A DNA stretch of 64,000 nt from Bettongia penicillata ogilbyi (taxonomy: Eukaryota; Chordata; Mammalia; Diprotodontia; Potoroidae). The stretch is taken from contig JAJHZJ010000061.1 of assembly GCA_023548195.1 (NCBI GenBank), forward strand, positions 6,755,374-6,819,373. The letters are read 5' to 3'. The notes under the pieces were generated by a model. That model searched no databases. It saw only the letters and a list, made by a program, of their open reading frames with translations, and was not told the origin of the DNA. Below, in pieces: positions 32,366-42,445 of the stretch. Numbering within the stretch: the stretch's first letter is position 1; every line of letters starts with the position of its first letter. The translations under genes were made by a program, and so were the position numbers.

Positions 32366-33057
32366 CTTTGTCTGGAGTGGCTTAGGGAGGAGGTGGAAGG
32401 GGGACGGGTTCTCCTTGTGGGATATTCAGAGGGTTTTCCCAACTGGAAGATGGAGACGACGTCCGCTGGCAAGCAGCGGACAGGGAGGGCCGCCTGTGCT
32501 CCGCCTGTGACCATCCGATGGTCCAGGTGCGGCGGGGGACCACGAGGACGAGGTGCCCGCCTCGGGCTTAGGCCGGCCTCGTTTTCTCACGGCTCAGCAC
32601 CAAACTTTCTCCTGCTCCTGGAATATGACCGCCGCGAAACCAGACGGAGGCAGGAGGAAGGCCGGAGGAGGGAGACACCGCCAGCTGCTCCCCGCACCCA
32701 CATCTCCCCCTCCCCCTCTTCCCGTAGCTCCCACCCTCTTCCTCCAGGGGAAGCCAGTCCAGCCCAGCCCAACCCCACCCCGCGCATCATCCTTCCCCAC
32801 CCACCCTCCCTCCGAACTCGGCGCCCAGGAGACACAAAGCCGGGCGCAAGGAGCGGAGGGGTGGGACGAGGCCGGGGAGCCCCTGTCGGGAGCAGGGGAG
32901 AGGGGCTGGGGCTGGGTGGGGCGGGGAGGGGGCGATGCCCGCGCGCGTCTACCTTTAGGAGAGGCCAGGTCAGCGGCAGGCGGGGAGGGACGGCCTCAGC
33001 ATCGCGCGCGCTGCGCGGCTCCTGCGCGGCTCCTCCGCACCCCCCGCTGCGCTCCGG

Positions 33058-33130
33058 CCGCCAGCCCCGCGAGGACCCCGCCGCTGCACTGCCGCTGCCT
33101 CCGCCAGCCCCGCGAGGACCCCGCCGCTGC
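33058..33130 (+). repeat. tandem duplication, 43-bp period
   Basis: The 30 bases at 33058-33087 recur exactly at 33101-33130. Each copy begins CCGCCAGCCCCGCGAGGACC. The second runs into (GCC)7 at 33129-33149. Confidence 0.9.
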
Positions 33131-33149
33131 CGCCGCCGCCGCCGCCGCC
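33129..33149 (+). repeat. (GCC)7 triplet repeat
   Basis: Seven uninterrupted GCC units inside the CpG island. Whether it is transcribed or in a 5' UTR is unknown. Confidence 0.9.
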
Positions 33150-33240
33150 GGGTGCGGGAGCCTCGGCCAGACGCGGCAGGCGCTGAGTCCCCTCTCCTCC
33201 GCCCGCCTCCTCTCCCCAGCGCCTGCCACTGTCAAGCGGA

Positions 33241-33380
33241 GCCCCGCCCCCTGCGCTCTCAGCCCGAGCCGGGAGCCGGGAGCCGCCGGGAGCTGGGCGG
33301 GGCCGGGACCACCCGGGAGAACCACGCCGCCCGCCGGGATTGGCCCCGAGCCGCGCCGGCTCCGCCCCCCGCCCGCCCCT
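33241..33380. promoter_or_regulatory. GC boxes and inverted CCAAT box
   Basis: Perfect Sp1-type GC boxes lie at 33241-33250 (GCCCCGCCCC) and 33295-33304 (GGGCGGGGCC), with a CCGCCC cluster at 33362-33380. ATTGG at 33339-33343 is an NF-Y site on the minus strand. This cluster is the likeliest core promoter. NF-Y and Sp1 act in either orientation, so direction remains open. Confidence 0.55.
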
Positions 33381-33560
33381 CCCTCGCCGTGGCCCTGCCG
33401 CCGGGGGCAGCCCGCGCCCTCTGCCCCGCGGGACGACCTCGGGATGCAGGGCGGCGAGCATCCGCGCCCGTGCTCCCCTCCTCCGAGGCGCGCCTCCTCT
33501 GGAGCGGGATCCCCGGCCTCACCTCCGGAGGGGGAGGAGGATTGCCGTTCTGCATCTCGG

Positions 33561-34088
33561 GTCTCCCAGAGGCCCGCAGAAAATACATGCAGTCAACGCA
33601 CACTTCTCTGGGGGCGCCTTCCCGGGGATTGCTGCTCTAGGAAGAAATGTCATTTATTTAGGGGAGTGTGCGTGTGTGTGTGCCGTCAGAGGGGAGACCC
33701 AAAGGGAGAAATACCAAATTAGAGACTCGGGAAAGGTGGGTGGGTGTGGTGACGGCAGGAACGGGTCCATCTAGTCCGGCGTTTGTTTTATGGAGAAAGG
33801 AAAAAGGGACCCGGTGGGGTGAAAGGACGGATCAAGGTCACAAAGAACCCACCTCCAAGCAGGAGGCACGTGCCAAAGAGAGGGCACCTTGCGAGGCTTG
33901 GGGTACAGGAACTGAAGAGCCGCCGTCCCCAGACGCTGCTGCTTCTTCCACTAAGCCTCAGTCCTAACCCTGCTCTAGTGCTTCTTTGGTCTTCGTATGC
34001 CGAGAACCTTGGACGTAGCGGGTAGTCGTTCGATGCCCATTGGACTGGATTTTTTAAAAACTGTTACCTGGATTTCAGTATTTGCTCG
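33561..34088. other. island shore, no gene called
   Basis: GC content falls gradually and CpGs persist. Frames of up to 144 codons extend from the island without a recognisable domain. Confidence 0.35.
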
Positions 34089-34785
34089 GGAGGCAGCGTG
34101 GCACAGTGGGGTGAGTGCTGGACTTGGAGGTCAGAAAGTCCTGAGCTTGGAGTCTCGCCTCGGACGCTTGCTAGCTCCGCAAACTTGGACATAGCCCTTT
34201 TACTCTTACCCTCAGCTGTTGATCTGTGGTGGTCAGCGCTGTCCAGCTCTTTGAGACCTCATGCACAAGAGCACGCCAAGCCTCTCTGTCCTCCACTATC
34301 TCCCTAGGTCTGTCCAGGTTCATGTTCATTGCTTCTGTGGCACTAGCTATCTCATCCTCTGCCTTTCAATCTCATCCCCTTCTCCTGCCTTCAGTTTTTC
34401 CCCAAATCAGGGTCCTTTCCGGTACGTCCTGTCTTCAAAAGTATTTAAGCTTCACCTTTCACTATCTAATCTTCCAGTTAAGAGTCTGAATTAACTTTCG
34501 TTATGGACTGATTGGATTTCCTTTCTGTCCAAGGGACTCTCAAAAGTCTTCTCCAGCACCACAATTTGAAAGCATTGAACAGAGATAACACCTACCTTAC
34601 AAGGTTGTTAGGAAATGATATAATATATACATACCCATACACACATATACATGCACACATGTATGTCTACATGCACATATATACATACACATGCACATGT
34701 GCACACGTACGTATATACCATATATACACATAGAGTGCTCTGCAAATCTAAAACACTGTAAAAATGTTAGCTATTATGAATATCC
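34089..34785 (+). repeat. SINE interrupted by an RTE/BovB-like LINE end
   Basis: A tRNA-headed SINE occupies 34089-34209 ('ggaggcagcgtggcacagtggggtgagtgctggacttgg', 'gcttgctagctccgcaaacttgg'). Its 3' part resumes at about 34580-34785 ('gataacacctaccttacaaggttgttaggaaatga', then 'gtgctctgcaaatctaaaac...gttagctattatgaat'), itself expanded by a TA/CA microsatellite at 34620-34735. The LINE piece at 34210-34579 lies between. Confidence 0.7.
34210..34579 (-). mobile_element. RTE/BovB-like LINE 3' end, antisense
   Basis: Antisense blocks in BovB order: 'ccagctctttgagacctcatg', 'gccaagcctctctgtcctccactatctcc', 'gttcatgttcattgcttctgtggcactagctatctcatcctctgcc', 'tggactgattggatttcctttctgtccaagggactctcaaaagtcttctccagcacc'. 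They match the remembered 3' end of ruminant BovB and of its relative at 46.87 kb. Confidence 0.8.
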
Positions 34786-35155
34786 ACTGCAGTTAAGGTT
34801 TGCTGTGAAATTTTAGAATTTTGGTTGTTGTGTTCCTGCAGATGTTAAAAATATAATTTTGCTTAATATATATTTTACATTTTCAGGATATGTAGTATGG
34901 TAAATACTACTTTACAGTAGAAATAAAAATTGGCCACATATACACAAAAATATACATATACGCAAATATATACACATATACACAAACCTCAAAACACTTC
35001 AGGATTTGAACTTCAAAAGAATACCACTAAAATGACTGCTTTTACTTAAGGGACTACCTTTCCATCTCTCCACACTCCAGCAACATTTCCACTCCTGCAA
35101 CCTGCTCAGATTCCTGAATTCCTTCCCTAACCCCAGCTGAGGAAGTGCCTTGTCA
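34786..35155. other. AT-rich stretch with short TA/CA tracts
   Basis: No gene seen. (TA)n and (ACAT)n tracts lie at about 34860-34990. Confidence 0.4.
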
Positions 35156-35345
35156 GTCACTTTCACTTCTAATTGGGCTCAGCACCCCAACTCTCTGACT
35201 TCCTTTCCACCTTGTCTCTTCCTGTGTACCTTGTGTTTCCATGTTAGAGTAGAAGCTCCTTGAGGGCAATAACTGCTTTTTGCTTGTATTTGTATTTAGA
35301 GTTATTAGCAGTGCCTGGCACATATGTAAATAATTTAAGGGAAAC
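35156..35345 (+). repeat. L2-like 3' end, sense
   Basis: 'agagtagaagctccttgagggcaataactgc' to 'agcagtgcctggcacatatgtaaataattt'. Confidence 0.7.
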
Positions 35346-35437
35346 TGCTTGAGCAAATCCCCTAATATCATCCATTTATTTAAAAGTTCATTCTTCATAG
35401 TAATAAATACTGCACCCTAAGTTAAAAAAATAGAGAA

Positions 35438-35725
35438 TCACTGACCTACTGTGTGCTAGGTACCTTAGGGGGAGATACACACAGGAAGAATTCTCTCTGC
35501 CTTCAAGGCATTTTCTAGTTTAGGCAGGATTTGCTGCTCTAGAGGTTTTAGAGGGTAGAAATCATGGCTTGAGATATGCTCTATTCAGGTCTGCATAGTG
35601 AAAGCCTGATCCAGGAGGGCAATCTGAGAGAGCATAGCACTGAACTGGTTAGGAAAAAGCAACAGTTCTGATTTCAGTCCCACACCTTACCAAATGTATG
35701 TCTTTGGTGATACCTGTGTAAGGAT
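35438..35725. repeat. L2 antisense fragment and CORE-SINE sense
   Basis: 35438-35530: 'actgtgtgctaggtacctta...tctctgccttcaaggcattttctagttt'. 35625-35715: 'gagcatagcactgaactggttagg...tttcagtcccacacc'. Both weak. Confidence 0.5.
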
Positions 35726-36510
35726 GTAGGGTCCACTGAATCAATCACTCCACTCACTTAAAAGTAATCACAGTAATCAGGTGAGAACAGCTCTATTGTA
35801 TCAAACATCAGCCAAAAATGTTAGGTGTCAAAAATCCTTAGTTTACTTCTTGAAAGTCACTGGATAAAGTAAAGAGATTTTACACAATAAGTATATATGC
35901 AGATTATAGAGGAGATATAGTTACATCCCCTGTGGAGACTTCTATAAAACTAGTAAGTTAATTTGTAATTGGGCATTTTTGGCAGCTTACTGGGTAGGAG
36001 CTGTTCCAGCAAAGCCCCTGAGAGAGAACAGAATTTCTTTGAGGAGGGGGACAGAGTGGAGGAGAAGAGCCTCAACCTCAGTCTCCTTCCAAACTTGGTC
36101 ACAGGAGGACCTAGGATGTTTTAAAGTGTGTGGAGAATTTTGAATTTCCCATCAATATCTTGGTAGGGTCCTCAAAATATTAAGCAGCAGTTTCTGTATC
36201 GGAAGGCAAGAACAAATGACATGTTGAGGAAAGGTTGTTTCAAGCCTCTACAAGGAACCTAAAAGAGAGCTATATCATACTCAAGCAGAAGAGAGCCCAA
36301 TAACTTCCTAAAGGGGTCATGTTACAGAATTTTGGGGGGACTGTTTTATACAATCTGAATAACATACAACTTAATAAATACTCCTTTCTAGAAGCTAATT
36401 AAGTCTGACTAATTGATGTCCACTGATAGTCTGTGGGAGAAGCAAAGTGATGGGGGCTTGTGGACTACTTATAGCATCTATACTATAGTACATCCCAAAC
36501 CCATTATGTC
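35726..36510. other. unresolved stretch, no gene seen
   Basis: No repeat named. It begins near 'gtaaggatgtagggtccactgaatcaatcactcc', which has an LTR-like feel, but no ends could be defined. Confidence 0.25.
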
Positions 36511-36514
36511 TCTT

Positions 36515-36554
36515 AGAATTTTCAGCCCAAATTGTACTGAAGCCTACTTCTCCT
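36515..36554 (+). repeat. inverted repeat, left arm (40 nt)
   Basis: Reverse complement of 37123-37162 with a single mismatch. A looser match continues for about 15 bases outward around a 5-base indel. Confidence 0.9.
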
Positions 36555-36559
36555 CTGCA

Positions 36560-36840
36560 GCCTCTCCCTCTGATTGAGCTTCTCCCCAAACCTCCATTTA
36601 AGGAAGGTGCCCAAGCCAGGCCTATCTTCATTCAGGTTCTCCAGACTGCACTTCCAACTTCCTCCATCCCCATCTCATGAGTCGCCTTTCAACCTTTTTT
36701 TTTTTTAATGTATTGACTTCACTAATTAGTATGTAAGCTCCCTGAGCACAGGAACTGTCTTTCTGCTTGTATATGTATTCCCAACATTTAGCACATGCAG
36801 TTAGTAAGTGTTGATAAATACTTGTTGACTGACCCTGACT
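36560..36840 (+). repeat. L2 3' region, sense
   Basis: 'attagtatgtaagctccctgagcacaggaactgtc' to 'agtgttgataaatacttgttgactgaccctga'; lies in the loop between the inverted arms. Confidence 0.75.
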
Positions 36841-36912
36841 GTATCACTGCAAAAATAGTTTTGACATTGAGGAAATCACCCCCCTCCAATCCCTTACCCC
36901 CAATGCACGCGC

Positions 36913-36913
<1 letters not shown>

Positions 36914-36956
<43 letters not shown>

Positions 36957-36970
36957 CACACACACAGAGT
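36914..36970. repeat. (AC)19 microsatellite
   Basis: Uninterrupted (AC)19 at 36914-36951, then shorter CA runs. Confidence 0.95.
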
Positions 36971-37122
36971 CACAGCTTCCCCAGGGGTCAAGAACAGTAG
37001 AAGACTGCTGTAATCAAAACTGAGACACTAATTTTAAAATAAGGAGCTTCACTTTGCTATGAAATGAGAGTCACAGAAAGAGAGAGGTGAACCTCCTTGC
37101 CTTAGAGATATCAGGAGGCATC

Positions 37123-37162
37123 AGGAGAAGTAGGCTTCAGTACAATTTGGGCTAAAAATTCT
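37123..37162 (-). repeat. inverted repeat, right arm (40 nt)
   Basis: Partner of 36515-36554, 568 bases apart. Confidence 0.9.
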
Positions 37163-38320
37163 TGGATAGGAGACATAAAAATTAAAAAGAGCCACTACCA
37201 GAAAGAGAGCAGTGCATTTCTGGCATCAGTGTGCAGGGTTTTCCCCCTCCAAGAATTGGTGCCTATAGTGATGAAATTCATGATGAAAATTGGCCCAGGC
37301 AACTTGTAAGATATGGTGCTTCAGAATATTTTGGCAAAGAAAAAAAATCAAAATATCCTTTTTCACTATACACTCAAAAAAAAAAACCTGTAAGTGCAGT
37401 TACTCAACTTTTAAAACTGTGTCGTCCTCAAGTTAGGACAGATCATGTATTAATATTATTTTGCCATAGGTTAATATTTGAGAACTAAAGAATTTGTCAT
37501 TTATTTTGAAGATAGAAAAATTTTCTCAGTCCCATTGGTTTCTCCTCCACTCTTCTCTGCATCCCTCCTCCTAAATCCATTCCTTCTTTCATGAGATTCT
37601 GATGGCTAATTAGTACTTTAGGGTTATGATTTTTTTTCTCATATTTTCCAATACAGAAATCTAGAAAGTAAAAATGATAAGGGAACAGTGACTTCATGAG
37701 AGATTTGCAGACAGACTAAAACCAGAAGGGAAGCTTGTAGCTGATTCTCTTCCAGGAACAGATGTCATACCTCCCAAAGGAGTTATTATGGAGAGGAAGA
37801 AATGAGATAATGAAAATATACAAGCTACTTTGGAAATGCTATCAAATAAGATTATATTTGCCAGCCAGTCTATGGACTGTCTGGTAAATGGTATTTACTG
37901 ACAAAAGCAAAAGAAAAAACAGTAGTTGCCTTCTGAGGGATAGTCAAAGGGGAAAGGATCAGGAAAAATGACTTAAGAATGGAACCATTTGATTTGAGAT
38001 GAGTGGTCTATGCACAATAGTGACAGAAGATTGTAAAGCACCTTGGGGAAAGTCCTTAGGGAAGCAGAGAGTGTGTTACTAGTTGGCCTCAGCTGGCTTT
38101 TAGCCGGCAGGTCTGCCCTTAAAATGGAACTCTGGCAGCTCACAAGGCTGAGGACACGACTTGTCAGCAAAGCCATAATTAATAATTTTTGCTCTGGGGT
38201 TAAGAGCCTCTGTGTAAGGAACACAAAATTGGTCCTTAAGTCTTGGTACACCATCCAGTAGCAGAGAGACTGAATTTGAAGAGAAGAGACTTCCTTGGAG
38301 TGGGGCTACCCAAAGGAAGG
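37163..38320. other. single-copy stretch, no gene seen
   Basis: No repeat named and no convincing exon. Frames are 93 codons or shorter. Confidence 0.35.
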
Positions 38321-38324
38321 GAGA

Positions 38325-39471
38325 TAAACTGTCTACTAGATTTTCTTCAGGATCTAAACACCTTCTCTTGGATATTCTCCTCTCTTGGCTCTCCTACTTG
38401 TGTGACCACTCAGTATCCATTAATGGATCTTGGTCCGTGACATCCACACTAATGTGTCCCTCAAGGCTCTGTCCTAGGCCTTACTCTCCTTTCTTTATAT
38501 ACTCTCTCTCAGTGATCTCATCAGCTCTCATGGGTTCAGTTATCATCTCCCTGCAGATAATTCCCAGATCTATTTATCCAGCCCTGGTCTCTCTCCTGAG
38601 TTCTCATCATCACCAGCTATTTCTTGGATATGTTGAATTAGACATCCTGTAGGCATGTCAAAGTCAATATGTCCAAATGAAAGTCATTATCTTTCCCTCA
38701 AACCATCTCCTCTTCTGAGAAGAATATTAGTATTAGTATTCTAGTATTGTCAAGGGCATTACTTTCCTTCCACATTAAGCAGGTTCATAAACCATGTGTC
38801 ATCCTCTTTTCTCTTGATCACCCCACATATTCAATCAGTTGCCAAATTTTATAATTAAATTAAAATTAAATTAAAATTTTATAATTTCTCTTTCCATTCA
38901 CAAAAATTCCCTTTTCACAGTCACCATCCTCTTTCAAGTCTCCATCACAGTTGACCTGGATTATTATAATAGCCTTCTAATTGTACTCCATGTGTCATTT
39001 CTCCTTCTTCTAATTCATCATTTATTTAGCTATCAAAGTGATTTTCCTAAATCATAGTTCTAATCACTATCTGCTCAATAAACTCCAATGTCTCCCTGTT
39101 AGCAATATATATAATATATAAAATATATTTAACATATATAAAATATGTATATAATATATAAAAGGGCCTCTAATTTTACATATTTCTTAGCTTCTTCCTA
39201 TATTTTCAGTCAATTAATATATTATTCCTCACCTTACGCTCTTTGGTCCAGTCACAAACAGTGCTCCATTTCCTCTCTCTGGGCCGTTGTAGTAATTGTC
39301 CCAGGCCCAGAAGGCTCTCCCTCCTAACCTTTAACTCTTAGAAAGTTGGCATCTATTTAGACTGCTCAAACACCCTTCCTTGCAGGAGGCCTTTCCTGGT
39401 CCACCCAGTTGCTAAGTTTATTCCCCTCTTAGTTACCTTCCATCTCTTCTATGTTTATTTCCTTGCCCTGC
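38325..39471 (+). mobile_element. L2 LINE, ORF2 end and 3' region, sense
   Basis: 1.15 kb of L2 in sense orientation. 'cttggctctcctacttgtgtgacc', 'gtgtccctcaaggctctgtcctaggcc' and 'gcagataattcccagatctatttatcc' cover the RT catalytic region (remembered form VPQGSVLGP...YADDTQIY), here broken by frameshifts. 'gacctggattattataatagccttctaattgtactcc' and 'aatcactatctgctcaataaactccaatgtctccc' cover the 3' region. It stops where a SINE begins at 39472. Confidence 0.85.
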
Positions 39472-39605
39472 CATTTCCTATTTGTGTGACCTTGGGCAAC
39501 TCCTTGATTTATCTGAACCTCATTTTTCTCGCCTGTAAAATGAAGGTTTTAGAAGAGATAGCATCTAAGGTCATTTCCAGCTCTAAATCTATGACCCTCA
39601 ATTTG
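39472..39605 (+). repeat. CORE-SINE, sense
   Basis: 'atttgtgtgaccttgggcaactccttgatttatctgaacctcatttttctcgcctgtaaaatgaaggttttagaagagatagcatctaaggtcatttccagctctaaatctatgacc'. Confidence 0.8.
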
Positions 39606-40010
39606 AAACCAATCCCTGATGATGAACTGGTGACCCATTCTCTGGGTTTCTTTGTCTTAATTTTACGTTTTAAAGTACAGTTATTATCCCTTCCACATCA
39701 AGGGGATTACGTGCATGGTGCCCCCACACCCCCATCTGGAAAATTCACATAATATGTTTTGGCCCTTCCTTTGTATCAGAAAAGAAATCTGAATTATGGT
39801 ATTAAAAGATAAAATGTGTTGATATTATACAATACTATACATATATTTTATGCATTTCTGAGTTTCTAATTTTTTTCTGTGTTGTTTGCAGTTTCTGCAA
39901 AACTCCCCCAAAATTCCTATTTAATTTCTTATGCTTACCTGCAATATATCGAAACCTTGATGGGGAAAGTCATGATGTGGAAGGGATAACAGTAGTAGGC
40001 ATTCCATAGC
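39606..40010. other. no gene or repeat recognised
   Basis: Nothing recognised. Confidence 0.35.
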
Positions 40011-40014
40011 ATTT

Positions 40015-40140
40015 TATGTATATTTTGCTTTCCTTTTTAAAATGGAAGCTCTTTGAAGGCAGGAACTTTTCACTTTTTGTAGCCACACCAATTAGCATAG
40101 TGTTCAGTAAGAGCCTGAAATGCTTATTGATACATTGGCT
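40015..40140 (+). repeat. L2 3' end, sense
   Basis: 'aaatggaagctctttgaaggcaggaacttttc' to 'aagagcctgaaatgcttattgataca'. Confidence 0.65.
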
Positions 40141-40640
40141 TGTAGCTTCTTTTTAAAGATAATTATACCTGCTAGGTTCAAGTCGAATTAGATTGAAGCT
40201 TAATTGTTTTAAGCTCTATGAAGTTTTAGGACCTTGAGGCATAAATTTGGTTTGGTTGCCCCAGCTCAGTTATGCCACTGATTTTAGAACACATATGTGC
40301 TGCTCTTTTGAATCCCTCCCTTGGAATATCACAGCCTCTTAAACTCTGAGATGTCTGTCTAACTGGGAGATGGCTAACTGGCTGTTAAACTGGTAAGCCT
40401 GTGATATGTAGACGCAGGCACACACACACATATGTAATGTATAATAATAGAGTATAATATATACTATAATACAACACAATATATAAAATATCATATATAA
40501 AGACATAAGGAGCAAAAACATAAATTTGGAAATTAAATAAGATTATAAATGTATACTATTTTAAAACATAGAACCAGGAGAGCTAAACACAAGGGGACAA
40601 AGTCCATCACCAGAGATTGGTTTCCCACATTACATTCATC
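40141..40640. other. AT-rich DNA, no gene
   Basis: Includes a TA-rich tract at 40430-40505. Confidence 0.4.
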
Positions 40641-40641
40641 T

Positions 40642-41125
40642 TCTAGGTGGCTCAGTGGAGTCAGAAAGATGAGTTCAAGTCCAGTTTTAGATACTTACTA
40701 GATTTGTGACCATAGACAAGTCACTTAACCTTTATTTCCCTCAATTTTCTCAACTGTAAAATGGGAATAATAAGAGCTCCTACCTTCCAGAGTTGTAGCG
40801 AGGATCAAATTGATTAATATTTGTAAAGTGCTTTGCAAATCTTAAAGATGTAAATATATACTCATATGTGTATACATGTTTATATACACATTCGCATATA
40901 GATACATAATACTAGCATCACCACCATCATCATCATCATTATTTTGAAAAGGACATCATATCATCTAAATCCCTAATTTTATAGATAAGGATATGGACCC
41001 CTAGAGAAAAGAAGTCACTTGTCCAAGGCCACATAAGTAATAAGTAGGAAAGTCAAGATTCAAACCCAGCACCCATGTTCTTCGACTCCAAATCTATCAC
41101 TCTTTCCTCTATACCACATTGAGCT
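40642..41125. repeat. CORE-SINE sense then CORE-SINE antisense
   Basis: 40642-40860 sense: 'aggtggctcagtggagtcagaaagatgagttcaag...aaaatgggaataataagagctcctaccttccagagttgtagcgaggatc...gtaaagtgctttgcaaatcttaaag'. 40945-41122 antisense: 'aaggacatcatatcatctaaatccc...tcttcgactccaaatctatcactctttcctctataccac'. Confidence 0.8.
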
Positions 41126-41162
41126 TATTGACTATTTTTGGTTGTAAACACCAACTCAGGAT

Positions 41163-41407
41163 AGTAGAATTAGAATCTTGGAGGGACCTTGATCTTATGT
41201 AATTCAATCTTCTCATTTTAAAGATGAGTAAACTGAGGCCCAGAGGGAGTTAAGTAAGTTTCTCGAGATCATATAGGTAGTAGGTGACAAAAAAGGATGT
41301 ATGTGTATATATATACACATACTTATTCATAATGTGTATATACATATACACACACATATTTAGGACATCTGACTCCAATCCTAAATTCAGTAATCTTTCC
41401 ATTATGC
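41163..41407 (-). repeat. CORE-SINE, antisense, split by a TA/CA tract
   Basis: 'atagtagaattagaatcttggagggaccttgatcttatgtaattc', 'aagatgagtaaactgaggcccagaggg', then a microsatellite (41300-41362), then 'catctgactccaatcctaaattcagtaatctttccattatgcc'. Confidence 0.75.
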
Positions 41408-41637
41408 CAGTGGTGTTAAACTCAAAAAGAGATTGGAGTAAGGGGGAGTGCTTCTAAACTATACATAAGAATCTCTGCAGACCACACATTGATTTATAAA
41501 ACCATACATGCTTGCATATTTATTTTTTTCTAAATTAATACATAACATTCAAATTAGAAAGGAACTACTTTTCAATGTTTGTGGCTGTACTTGGGAATGT
41601 TGTGGGCTGAATACAGCCTGCATGATTGATACCTCTA
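41408..41637 (+). mobile_element. non-autonomous hAT-like element
   Basis: Left end CAGTGGTGTTAAACTC, internal 'accatacataagaatctctgcagaccacacattgattta' and 'gtggctgtacttgggaatgttgtgggctgaatacagcctgcatg', right end 'gattgatacctcta' as a degraded inverted copy of the left. Related element at 7212-7356. Confidence 0.6.
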
Positions 41638-42215
41638 CACTATCCCATCCTGCCTCCCCTTATTGGGCAAGACTTTATTTGATATTCAATTATAGGCATG
41701 GGGAGGGAATAAGCTATAATTTGTTGTTGAGGAGAAATAGGACAAAGGTCTTGTATCTTGTCAATTTTCCTCAACCAGCCTTGTCCTGGTGATTTTTATA
41801 GCATGATGGTCTTGCTCCTCTGGAAAAGCAATTTCCTGATTATAGTTTAACTCCCTTTCTTTCACATATAGGGAAGGAGAGCCCTAGGATCACCTACCCT
41901 ATCTAGGAAGGTTGGATAAGACATAAAAACTGAAATGTTCCTTTGACCCTTAAGTCAAACATGCTTCAGATCTCTGTCTTTGATCTAGAATTATAGTGTA
42001 TACCACTTGGTTTAAATGGAAAATCTAAATAGCCTCCTTAGGAGTGAAATACTTAGGGACAATAAAAGGAGAGAAATTAAAAGAATAGACCTGGCCTTAG
42101 CCTGGGCATCTTCTACTTTCTGCTGTAGCCTGGCCAAGAATGGTTCACAGCCATCAGGCAAAAGAATTGTATTCTTCCCCTATGGAGGAGAAGTTTATTA
42201 ATTGCAGTGCCACCA
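41638..42215. other. no gene or repeat recognised
   Basis: Single-copy by eye; two overlapping 61-codon frames near 42.0-42.3 kb lack family signatures. Confidence 0.35.
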
Positions 42216-42217
42216 GT

Positions 42218-42445
42218 GGGAAGATACTGTGGCATATTAGATCTAGTACAGACTATAGTGGATCTGGACTTAGAGATGGAGGTTCAAATCCTAGCTTTGA
42301 TTGCTTAGTATCTATGTGGCATTGAACAAATCACTTCATTTACTTTGGCCCTGAGGCCAAAGAAACTGATTTCTCATCTGTAAAATGAGAGCATTGGACT
42401 AGATCATCTCTAAGGTCCCTTCTAACTCTAAACCTGTGATCTTAT
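42218..42445 (+). repeat. CORE-SINE, full length, sense
   Basis: 'gatactgtggcatattagatctagtacagactatagtgg' to 'gcattggactagatcatctctaaggtcccttctaactctaaacctgtgatctta'. Confidence 0.8.

Larger units (their letters stand above)
32440..33560. promoter_or_regulatory. CpG island, candidate promoter
   Basis: About 1.1 kb of strongly GC-rich sequence with abundant CpG, in sharp contrast to the AT-rich, CpG-poor surroundings. No canonical TATA box is seen. The densest promoter motifs lie at 33241-33380. Overlapping frames of up to 435 codons on both strands are proline/arginine/glycine-rich and mutually overlapping, as expected from stop-poor GC DNA, so I call none of them a gene. Possible splice donors are GTGAGG on the minus strand (33522-33517) and GTGGGT on the plus strand (33736). 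In mammals such islands usually mark gene starts, so one or two transcripts probably begin here, with further exons outside the window or within large introns. Confidence 0.8.

Noticed and set aside
32970..33461. 163-codon minus-strand frame in the island
   Set aside because: Glycine/arginine/alanine-rich shadow of the same GC-rich sequence, with no recognisable domain.
32333..33722. Overlapping 389- and 435-codon plus-strand frames across the CpG island
   Set aside because: Two different frames are open over the same DNA and minus-strand frames overlap them. Composition is P/R/G/A-rich with no domain, and the frames cross the tandem duplication and (GCC)7. This is expected in stop-poor GC-rich DNA.
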